From NCBI RefSeq assembly GCF_003202035.1, contig NZ_QJKC01000002.1, positions 189,858-253,857 of the forward strand: a stretch of DNA of 64,000 nt. Direction: 5' to 3'. Below the pieces are notes generated by a model. The model ran no database searches and had not been told where the DNA came from. It worked only from the letters and a program-made list of their open reading frames with translations. This document shows positions 9,007 to 16,387 of this stretch, one piece after another. Position numbers and translations under genes: made by a program. The first letter of the stretch is position 1. Every line of letters begins with the position of its first letter. This stretch comes from Aquitalea magnusonii. GTDB taxonomy: Bacteria; Pseudomonadota; Gammaproteobacteria; Burkholderiales; Chromobacteriaceae.

Positions 9007-10524
9007 ATGTTCGATTTTAAATCTCTGGTCAGTTCCCTGCTCACTAAAAACTCCCTGGCAACCGGTATCGCCCAATCGGCGACCATGCTGGTGAGGGATT
9101 TGCCGCAGGCGGAATACTTTACTGCCCTGGTTGAAATCATCAAGGCCGTCTCCAAGATAAACGCGGATACCGATATCCCGTTGAAGGAGCGCATCAAGAC
9201 CCTGGTCTATGTCGATGACAAGGCCCACAACATTCATCACCAGCTGTGCCAGGACTTTCTGGCCGCCGTGCCCGGCAGTAAAAACTATCTCCCGACCATT
9301 CTGGCCTTCTGGCACGAACTGGCCAATGCCTACCAGATTTGCCTGCGCCTGTATCAGGCCGCACCCAACAATGCCATGGAAGCCGATATCCGGCTGATCA
9401 CCGCTCGCGGCCTGCATCACCAGATGCGGCTGATCGCCTGGAATTCGCTGCGCTATCTCAAACCGGAAGGCTCGGTCTGGCAACAAGGCTTCCGCTTCTA
9501 CATGCAGGCGGAAGATGCCGGCGTTGCCCGCACCCCGCTGATGCTGTACCCCGATTCCACGGTGGAAGTCAGCTGTGAACAGCTGTTGTTACAGGGCTGC
9601 ATGCTGTACCTGGCGCAGACCGACAATATGTTGCACCGCGAAATCATTGCCGTCGACCAGATGATGATGCCGCTCAGCCAGGGCATCCGCCTGGAAAAAC
9701 AGCCGCCAGCGCAAGAACCGGTCTTCGTCATCAACCTGAGCATGCCGGAGCACCCGCAGCCACTGCTGCGCGGCATGGCCGGCAAATGGATGCGCTATTG
9801 GTCCACCAGCGACCTTACCAGCCGTCTGGCCGACCTGATGTTCGACCTGGAGCGCGCCATTCCCGCCTCGCTCAGGGCACTGGAGGCCAAACTGGAGCGC
9901 GAAGAATGGCTGGCCTTGTGCGAAAAGCTTGCCATCCGCTGGTCGGATGATGGCGGCAAGTCACTGCGCAAATCCGAGCGCTCGCTGCACAGCTCCAACG
10001 CCCAGGTGACCATCGGCTTCGAACGGGTGGCCTTTACCGTCAAGATTCAGGACATCGAAAACAACCAGGACACGCCTTCCCAGGAATGGAAAGTCAACGA
10101 CATCAGCAGCAGCGGCATGGGGCTGACTTTCGTTGGCAAGAGTCTGGAACAGCTGGCCATCGGCCGTCTGATACTGGTAAAAACCGAGAGCCATCCCTTG
10201 TTGCTGGGTGCCATTCGGCGCATCCTGCGCCAGCAGAATGGTACCAAGGTCGGCATCGAAATCCTGGGACAGAGTCCGGTCGGGGTATCCTTGAGCGACC
10301 CCGCCGGCAATCGTGACCAGCCGGTCACCGCCATTTACATTACCCAACCGAACTCGCGCAAGAGCCAGCGCTGGTTCCTGATGCCCAAGCATCTGGCCGA
10401 GCCTGGGCGTGAGCAGGTCCTCACGGCACAGGGCAAGTCCTATCTGATTCGCCTGAAAAATCCGCAGCAGGAATTCGAGGATTGCAGCAATAGCGATTTC
10501 GACACCCTGTCCAAGGTAGACTGA
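9007..10524 (+). CDS. PilZ-like domain protein, possible c-di-GMP effector
   Basis: A 505-residue soluble protein of unrecognised overall family. Residues 1-330 are helical without a known motif. Residues 330-420 resemble a PilZ barrel: an RKSER segment, then VNDISSSGMGL, matching the [D/N]-x-S-x-x-G signature, and later LLGAIRRILRQQ and KVGIEILGQSP. The RxxxR half of the c-di-GMP site is imperfect, so ligand binding is uncertain. The N terminus MFDFKSLVSSLLTKNSLATG has no signal peptide. It is divergent from the type Vd lipase gene with 107 nt between starts, so shared regulation is possible. A bidirectional terminator follows. Domain assignment is an inference from motif shape. Confidence 0.6.
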   Translation: MFDFKSLVSSLLTKNSLATGIAQSATMLVRDLPQAEYFTALVEIIKAVSKINADTDIPLKERIKTLVYVDDKAHNIHHQLCQDFLAAVPGSKNYLPTILAFWHELANAYQICLRLYQAAPNNAMEADIRLITARGLHHQMRLIAWNSLRYLKPEGSVWQQGFRFYMQAEDAGVARTPLMLYPDSTVEVSCEQLLLQGCMLYLAQTDNMLHREIIAVDQMMMPLSQGIRLEKQPPAQEPVFVINLSMPEHPQPLLRGMAGKWMRYWSTSDLTSRLADLMFDLERAIPASLRALEAKLEREEWLALCEKLAIRWSDDGGKSLRKSERSLHSSNAQVTIGFERVAFTVKIQDIENNQDTPSQEWKVNDISSSGMGLTFVGKSLEQLAIGRLILVKTESHPLLLGAIRRILRQQNGTKVGIEILGQSPVGVSLSDPAGNRDQPVTAIYITQPNSRKSQRWFLMPKHLAEPGREQVLTAQGKSYLIRLKNPQQEFEDCSNSDFDTLSKVD

Positions 10525-10585
10525 CAGCCAAGCCATGCAGCCCGCCCCGGCTGCCAGCGCCGCGCTTCTCGGCACACCACAGACA

Positions 10586-10611
10586 AAAACGCCCGCAATC
10601 GCGGGCGTTTT
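10586..10611. terminator. Bidirectional terminator, PilZ-like gene / fadA
   Basis: AAAACGCCCGC and GCGGGCGTTTT pair perfectly around an AATC loop between convergent genes. Confidence 0.88.
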
Positions 10612-10631
10612 GGCGTGCAGCAGGCAGAGCC

Positions 10632-11834
10632 TTACAGTACTTCGATAATACCCGCCGCACCCATGCCGGTACCGATACACATGGTGACCATGCCATAGCC
10701 TTGCTGACCGGCATTGCGCATGCCATGCACCAGCGTGGCAGTACGGATGGCACCCGTCGCCCCCAGCGGGTGACCCAGCGCAATGGCCCCGCCATGCGGG
10801 TTGATCTTGCTGGTATCCAGCTCCAGATCACGGGTCACTGCCAGCGCCTGTGCGGCAAAGGCTTCGTTGAGCTCAATCCACTTCAGCTCATCCTGGGTGA
10901 TGCCGGCTTGCTGGCAAGCGGCCGGAATGGCTTCCTTGGGGCCAATACCCATGATTTCCGGCGGCACACCCTTCACGGCAAAGGTCACGTAGCGCGCCAG
11001 CGGCACCAGGTTGAACTCCTTGAGCACGCGCTGGGATACCAGAATCACGGCACCGGCACCGTCGGACATTTGCGAAGAGTTACCGGCAGTCACCGAACCC
11101 TTGGCATCGAACACGGTTTTCAGCTTGGCCAGGCCTTCCAGCGTGGTCTCGCGACGCGGACCTTCGTCGGTATCCAGCAGCTTGGTCTTGCTGATGACTT
11201 CACCGGTTTCCAGGTTCGGCGTGCGATAGGTGACCTCCAGCGGGGTGATTTCGCTCTTGAAGGCACCGGAATCGATGGCGGCAATGGCACGGCGATGCGA
11301 CTCGACGGCAAAAGCGTCCTGGTCTTCACGCGATACGCCCCACTGCTGGGCCACTTTTTCCGCCGTCAGACCCATGCCATAGGCGATGGCAAAGTTTTCA
11401 TCCTTGGCGAAGATTTCCGGGTTCAGCGACACCTTGTTACCCATCATCGGCACCAGCGACATCGACTCGGCACCGGCCGCAATCACCACGTCAGCCTCAC
11501 CCAGACGGATGCGGTCAGCCGCCATCTGCACGGCGTTGATACCGGACGAGCAGTAACGGTTGATGGTGATGCCACCCACGGTATTGGGCAGACCTGCCAG
11601 CAATACGCCGATACGCGCCATGTTCAGGCCCTGCTCCGCTTCCGGGAAAGCGCAACCCACCACGCAGTCGGAAATCAGCTTGGGATCCAGTGTCGGCACC
11701 TGGGCCAGCGCGCCGGTAATCACATGCGCCAGCATGTCATCCGGGCGCACATGGCGCATCATGCCACGCGGTGCTTTGCCCACCGGGGTACGGGTGGCAG
11801 CGACGATATAGGCTTCCTGTACTTGCTTAACCAT
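10632..11834 (-). CDS. fadA: Acetyl-CoA C-acyltransferase (3-ketoacyl-CoA thiolase)
   Basis: A 400-residue degradative thiolase that cleaves 3-ketoacyl-CoA with CoA in the last step of beta-oxidation. The acyl-accepting Cys95 is in NRYCSSG, the catalytic His is in HGGAIALGHPLGATGA, and the second Cys is in CIGTGMGAAG. The start at 11834 has AGGAG 9 nt upstream; the open frame further upstream to 11942 is not conserved. It lies 67 nt downstream of the fadN-like gene on the same strand. The gap holds a stable hairpin (11854-11882, CCGACGGC / GCCGTCGG) without a T run, probably an mRNA-stability element, so the two genes are likely co-transcribed. Confidence 0.94.
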   Translation of the reverse strand: MVKQVQEAYIVAATRTPVGKAPRGMMRHVRPDDMLAHVITGALAQVPTLDPKLISDCVVGCAFPEAEQGLNMARIGVLLAGLPNTVGGITINRYCSSGINAVQMAADRIRLGEADVVIAAGAESMSLVPMMGNKVSLNPEIFAKDENFAIAYGMGLTAEKVAQQWGVSREDQDAFAVESHRRAIAAIDSGAFKSEITPLEVTYRTPNLETGEVISKTKLLDTDEGPRRETTLEGLAKLKTVFDAKGSVTAGNSSQMSDGAGAVILVSQRVLKEFNLVPLARYVTFAVKGVPPEIMGIGPKEAIPAACQQAGITQDELKWIELNEAFAAQALAVTRDLELDTSKINPHGGAIALGHPLGATGAIRTATLVHGMRNAGQQGYGMVTMCIGTGMGAAGIIEVL

Positions 11835-11901
11835 TTTTTCAATCTCCTGGCAGCCGACGGCTCCGCCCCTCGCGGCCGTCGGACTGATGCATTGTTTCGT
11901 A

Positions 11902-14277
11902 TTAGTTGCGCAGCGGTTTGCCGGTGGTGAGCATATTGGCAATGCGGTCCTGGGTTTTGGAATTTTGCAGCAGGGTCATGAAGGCCTTGCGTTCCAGATC
12001 CAGAATCCACTGCTCGTTCACCAGCGTACCGGCCTCAACATCACCACCGGTCATGACGTCGGCGATTTGCGAAGCAATGAAGAAGTCATGCTGGGAGATG
12101 AAGTGCCCTTCCAGCATATTGATCAGCGAGCCCTTGATCGAGGCGGCACCAGAACGGCCAGCCACCGGGAAGCCCTTCACTTTCAGCGGCGGACGATAGC
12201 CGGATTCGGCCATGGCCAGCGCTTGTTGCTTGGCGACATACAGCAGCTCGTAGGCATTGAATACCACCGGGTCACCCTTGCGGAAGAAACCGATTTCCTG
12301 CGCTTCCTGACCGCTGGTGGCGACCTTGGCGGTGGCAACGGCCATGAAGTAATCCTTCAGCGCGGCCAGCACATCGCCCTTGGCTTCCTGTGCGGCACGC
12401 AGGGCAAACTCCTTGCAACCACCACCGCCCGGCAGCAGGCCAACACCCACTTCCACCAGACCGACATAGGATTCCAGTGCGGCCACGGTCTTGTCGCAGT
12501 GCATGGCAAACTCGCAGCCACCGCCGAAGACATAGCCCTGGGTTGCCGCCACGGTAGGCACCTGGCTGTAACGCAGGCGCATCGAGGTGTCCTGGAAGCG
12601 GCGCACGGTCGCGTCAATGGCCGCCCAGTCGCCGGTCATGAAGGCCGGCAACATGGATTGCAGGTCGGCACCAACCGAGAACGGCTCTTCGGTCTGCCAG
12701 ATCACCAGACCCTTGAAACGGTCTTCGGCAATATCCAGCGACTTGTTCAGGCCATCAATCACCTCCGGACCAATGGCATGTGCCTTGGACTTGAAGGACA
12801 CCACCAGAATGTCGTCGCCGGTAGTGAAGGCACGCACGCCATCGTTTTCGAAGACGGTTTCGCCCAGCGGGGCAACAGCCTCGCCCAATACGCGGGCCGG
12901 AGCCAGTTGACGCTGATACACGTCCAGCGTGGAGCGACCGATCAGAGTCTGCCCGGCAGCATTGTAGGAGCCATTGGCAAAATGCACGCCGGCACGGTCA
13001 GCCTGCAAGGCCCAGTCCGGCAAAGCAGCCGCGGACAAGGTCTTGCCCGCCTTGATGTCTTCATCAATCCACTGTGCCAGCTGTTGCCAGCCGGCAGCCT
13101 GCCAGGTTTCAAACGGGCCGACCGACCAGCCAAAACCCCAGCGAATGGCAAAGTCCACATCACGGGCGCAATTGGCAATATCAGCCAGGTGGTAGGAAAT
13201 GTAATGGAACACATCGCGGAAGCAGGCCCACAGGAACTGCGCCTGCGGATGTTCGCTGGCACGCAGCTGACGGAATTTTTCCGCCGGATCGGCAATCTTC
13301 AGGATGTCCTTGACCGCGTCATCACCCTTCTGCCCGGCACCAACGTATTCTCCGCTAGCCGCGTCGAAGACGAACATTTTCTTGCCGTCTTTCTTGTAGA
13401 TGCCCACCTTGCTCTTGGCACCCAATGCACCGGCGGCAATCAGCTTCTGCAGCCATTCCGGCGACTTGAACAGGCCATGCCACGGATCGCCCGGCAGGGT
13501 GTCATCCATGGTTTTCACCACATGCGAGAAGGTATCCAGACCCACCACGTCCGCCGTGCGGAAGGTGGCGGATTTGGGACGACCGAGGCGCGGGCCGGTC
13601 AGGTCGTCGACAATATCAAAGCGGATGCCGAATTTTTCGGCATTGGCAATGGTCGCCAGCATGGAGAACACACCGATGCGGTTGGCGACAAAGTTGGGGG
13701 TATCCTTGGCACGGACCACACCCTTGCCCAGGGTGGTGACCAGGAAACGCTCCAGATTATCCAGAATGCCCGCATCCGACGTTACGCACGGGATGATCTC
13801 GACCAGATGCATGTAACGCGGCGGGTTGAAGAAGTGCACGCCGCAGAAGCGCGGACGCACCGAATCAGGACAGCTCTCGGCCAGCTTGTTGATCGACAGA
13901 CCGGAGGTGTTGGTAGCGAAAATGGTGTGCTCGCCCAGGTGCGGCGCCACTTTGTGATACAGGTCTGCCTTCCAGTCCATGCGCTCGGCAATGGCTTCGA
14001 TGACGATATCGCAGTCTTTCAGCAGATGCAGATGGTCTTCGTAATTGGCCGGCTCGATATAGCCCACGGCATCCTTGTTGGACAACGGCGACGGCTTGAG
14101 CTTTTTCAGGCCATCCAGCGCCTTGAGCACGATGCCGTTTTTATTACCTTCTTTGGCCGGCAGGTCGAACAGAATGGTCGGCACCTTGGCATTGACCAGA
14201 TGCGCGGCAATCTGCGCACCCATCACGCCAGCACCCAGTACCGCCACCTTGCGTACGTTGAACTTGGTTTGAGACAT
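11902..14277 (-). CDS. 3-hydroxyacyl-CoA dehydrogenase / enoyl-CoA hydratase (FadN-type)
   Basis: A 791-residue bifunctional beta-oxidation enzyme. The NAD-binding dehydrogenase comes first (KVAVLGAGVMGAQIAAHLVNA, residues about 9-29; then FATNTSGLSI, GVHFFNPPRYMHLVEII), followed by the C-terminal dehydrogenase domain. A crotonase domain sits near the C terminus (FGGGCEFAMHCDKTVAA, GLVEVGVGLLPGGGGCKE). This order is the reverse of E. coli FadB/FadJ and matches the FadN arrangement known from Bacillus and many betaproteobacteria. The start at 14277 has GAGGAA upstream. Upstream is the fadL-like gene and downstream is fadA, forming the hydratase/dehydrogenase/thiolase set. Confidence 0.92.
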   Translation of the reverse strand: MSQTKFNVRKVAVLGAGVMGAQIAAHLVNAKVPTILFDLPAKEGNKNGIVLKALDGLKKLKPSPLSNKDAVGYIEPANYEDHLHLLKDCDIVIEAIAERMDWKADLYHKVAPHLGEHTIFATNTSGLSINKLAESCPDSVRPRFCGVHFFNPPRYMHLVEIIPCVTSDAGILDNLERFLVTTLGKGVVRAKDTPNFVANRIGVFSMLATIANAEKFGIRFDIVDDLTGPRLGRPKSATFRTADVVGLDTFSHVVKTMDDTLPGDPWHGLFKSPEWLQKLIAAGALGAKSKVGIYKKDGKKMFVFDAASGEYVGAGQKGDDAVKDILKIADPAEKFRQLRASEHPQAQFLWACFRDVFHYISYHLADIANCARDVDFAIRWGFGWSVGPFETWQAAGWQQLAQWIDEDIKAGKTLSAAALPDWALQADRAGVHFANGSYNAAGQTLIGRSTLDVYQRQLAPARVLGEAVAPLGETVFENDGVRAFTTGDDILVVSFKSKAHAIGPEVIDGLNKSLDIAEDRFKGLVIWQTEEPFSVGADLQSMLPAFMTGDWAAIDATVRRFQDTSMRLRYSQVPTVAATQGYVFGGGCEFAMHCDKTVAALESYVGLVEVGVGLLPGGGGCKEFALRAAQEAKGDVLAALKDYFMAVATAKVATSGQEAQEIGFFRKGDPVVFNAYELLYVAKQQALAMAESGYRPPLKVKGFPVAGRSGAASIKGSLINMLEGHFISQHDFFIASQIADVMTGGDVEAGTLVNEQWILDLERKAFMTLLQNSKTQDRIANMLTTGKPLRN

Positions 14278-14341
14278 GGTTTCCTCGTTATGTTGAAACT
14301 CATCAATCATGGGGCAGGCCCCTCATGCCTGCCTTGCTGTC

Positions 14342-14371
14342 GGGTCATGGCAAAACAAACCGCCATGACCC
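14342..14371. repeat. 10-bp perfect inverted repeat between fadL and fadN
   Basis: GGGTCATGGC and GCCATGACCC flank a 10-nt loop in the gap between the fadL stop and the fadN-type start. No T run follows on the minus strand, so it may be a weak terminator, an mRNA processing/stability hairpin or a protein-binding dyad; the sequence does not decide. Confidence 0.55.
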
Positions 14372-14400
14372 TGCCACGCCTCTAAACCTTGATTATCCGT

Positions 14401-15732
14401 TTAGAAGCTGTAGTTGTACTGCAGACCAATAAACTGCAGATTGGTCTTGTAAGAACCCTTAGTGGTTTCGCCATTACCGGTACATGTGGTCGACGTGGTC
14501 GTGCAGTTGTCGGTGTAGTTGATATTGGCATTCTTGAAGAACACATAAGAATAGGCAAAATCAATCGATGATTGCTTGCTGAGCTTGTAGTTGGCACCGA
14601 AAGACAACCAGTAGCGGTCGCTATCCGGCAAGGCCGGATGGGTTTCGTCTGCATTCTTGACTGGAGACTGATCCCAGGCGACGCCGCTACGCAGCAACAG
14701 ATTGTCGCTGTAATGGTAATTGGCGCCCAGCGACAGCTTGTAGGTATCACGCCAGCCTTGCTTGATCACCAGATCACCCTCACCCGGCTGACTGAACTTG
14801 ATATCAATCTGGTCGAGGCGAGAATGGCGGGTCCAGGTCAGGTCGGCCATCAAGTCAACCTTGTCATTCAGCTTGTGAAAGCCATTGACCGAAATGGACT
14901 CCGGGGTATCCACGGTTACCGTGCCATCAGAATTTACGTGATGGAAGTTGTTTTGAATGATGGACGCAAACGAACCGGCCGCGCTCAAATCCCAGAACGC
15001 CTGCCCATCAAGCTTTTGACGGATATTGGAACGATAGGCCACACCGAAGCGGGTAGCATCATTCAGCTGGTACATATAGCCCAAGTTGAAACCATAACCC
15101 CAGCCATCGGCACTCAAGGCAGCATGGCCATCACCACTGTGAGGCACACCTGTCAGATCAACCGCCTTGGACAAATATGCCTTCATATACTGAGCCGACA
15201 CACCAAAGCCAAAGGCATGGTGGTCATCCAGCTTGTAGGACACCGAAGGATTGAAGTTCAGCGTTTCCAGCTTGATGCTTTCCAGCGAATAGCGGCCCGC
15301 CCAGGTTTCGCCATAATTCAGTTCTGCACCAAATGGGACGAACACCCCCAGACCAACCGTCCATTTATCGTTGATCTGATGCGTTGCATAGAAGGACGGA
15401 GCAAGCACATAGTCCGGCGCATAGCCACTAGCACTGCCACCGCCAGTGGAGGTTCCGGAATGTGTCTTGGAACCATTGTCAGTGTAGCTGGAATCCGGCA
15501 CCACCAGAGTCAGACCACCGGAGAAATTGGTGCCAGTCAAACGCGACATGCCAGCCGGGTTGTAAAAAATGGTTGATGCATCAGCAGCTTCTGCGCTGTT
15601 GGCAAATGCTGTGCCTTGAGCGGAAACGCTTTGCGAGCCGAAGTGGTAACCGGAAGCCAGTGCTGTGGAAGAGAACGCCCCGACGGCAACTCCCATGAGC
15701 ATCACGGATTGGCTGAGGTGCTTGAGTTTCAT
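14401..15732 (-). CDS. fadL: FadL-family outer membrane long-chain fatty acid transporter
   Basis: A 443-residue beta-barrel porin expected to take up long-chain fatty acids or other hydrophobic substrates. It has a cleavable signal peptide (KLKHLSQSVMLMG...STALA, about 26 residues). It then shows the mature FadL N terminus SGYHFGSQSVSAQGTAFANSAEAADASTIFYNPAG, whose NPAG hatch motif is diagnostic, and a C-terminal strand ending in Phe (LQYNYSF). The start at 15732 has GAGAGGG upstream. A 171-nt leader carries a perfect PsrA-type operator and a small stem (TCCGTA / TACGGA). Its place among beta-oxidation genes supports the role. Confidence 0.92.
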   Translation of the reverse strand: MKLKHLSQSVMLMGVAVGAFSSTALASGYHFGSQSVSAQGTAFANSAEAADASTIFYNPAGMSRLTGTNFSGGLTLVVPDSSYTDNGSKTHSGTSTGGGSASGYAPDYVLAPSFYATHQINDKWTVGLGVFVPFGAELNYGETWAGRYSLESIKLETLNFNPSVSYKLDDHHAFGFGVSAQYMKAYLSKAVDLTGVPHSGDGHAALSADGWGYGFNLGYMYQLNDATRFGVAYRSNIRQKLDGQAFWDLSAAGSFASIIQNNFHHVNSDGTVTVDTPESISVNGFHKLNDKVDLMADLTWTRHSRLDQIDIKFSQPGEGDLVIKQGWRDTYKLSLGANYHYSDNLLLRSGVAWDQSPVKNADETHPALPDSDRYWLSFGANYKLSKQSSIDFAYSYVFFKNANINYTDNCTTTSTTCTGNGETTKGSYKTNLQFIGLQYNYSF

Positions 15733-15857
15733 GTTATCCCTCTCTGCGAATATATCTGTATGTAGTCCTAGTCGCTTTTTATGTCCGTATTGCTACGGAT
15801 CATTTTGGATACTACCAGAGAATTAGAGCATGTCCACCAAAATAAGAGCGTTTGTTC

Positions 15858-15871
15858 CAAACGATCGTTTC
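15858..15871 (-). promoter_or_regulatory. Predicted PsrA operator upstream of fadL
   Basis: CAAAC-GATC-GTTTC matches the published Pseudomonas PsrA consensus [C/G]AAAC-N4-GTTT[G/C] at every defined position. It lies 126 nt upstream of the fadL start, and a partial GTTTG...CAAAC copy abuts it. The psrA-like regulator gene is 3 kb upstream in the same block. Fatty-acid-responsive repression is inferred. Confidence 0.65.
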
Positions 15872-15903
15872 ACACAACAAACAAGCAACAAAAAGCATTA
15901 AAC

Positions 15904-16284
15904 TCAAGCAACTTCTGCCAAATTACGCGATTTACCATCCATATCCACAGCAACAAATGTTGCAATCACCTCTGTCACGAACACCAGTTCGCCATCCAGC
16001 CTTTCCGCCTCCACGGCAATCTTCAGCGTGACCGACTTTTGCCCCACACGCAGCCTTTCCACATAAAGATTGACCACATCCCCCAATAAAATGGGGTGGG
16101 TAAACTGGAATGCATTTACCGCCACTGTCGCCACCGGACCACGCGCCAGGCGCTCGGCATCCAGGCTGCCGGCCAGATCGATCTGTCCCATCAACCAGCC
16201 GGCCTGCACCTTGCCATAGGCATTGGTGGCCGTCGGCAGGGCACGCACCCGCAAAGTGGGAAAACGCTGTGTATTGCTATCCAT
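15904..16284 (-). CDS. Acyl-CoA thioesterase (hotdog fold, YciA-like)
   Basis: A 126-residue hotdog-fold thioesterase predicted to hydrolyse acyl-CoA to free acid and CoA. Family features are the early NAYGKVQAGWLMGQIDLAGS segment, VATVAVNAFQFTHPILLGDVVNLYVE, and the end TEVIATFVAVD. The start at 16284 has AGGAG 8 nt upstream; upstream codons to 16353 are not conserved. It is on the same strand between fadE and fadL, fitting control of acyl-CoA pools during beta-oxidation. Two short hairpins (16311-16333 and about 16342-16362) separate it from fadE; the first could be a weak terminator. Chain-length specificity cannot be read from sequence. Confidence 0.82.
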   Translation of the reverse strand: MDSNTQRFPTLRVRALPTATNAYGKVQAGWLMGQIDLAGSLDAERLARGPVATVAVNAFQFTHPILLGDVVNLYVERLRVGQKSVTLKIAVEAERLDGELVFVTEVIATFVAVDMDGKSRNLAEVA

Positions 16285-16387
16285 GTGGCGCTCCTGGTGA
16301 TCGCTCAGCAAAGAAGCCGCCTGGCAGCTTCTTGACTGAACGGCCGGACGCAAGCATCCGGCACTTCATTCAGTGTAGAGAATGGAT

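Noticed and set aside
11887-14385. An 832-codon plus-strand frame opposite the fadN-type gene
   Set aside because: An antisense shadow of a well-recognised bifunctional enzyme; low-complexity His/Gln-rich translation and no ribosome site.
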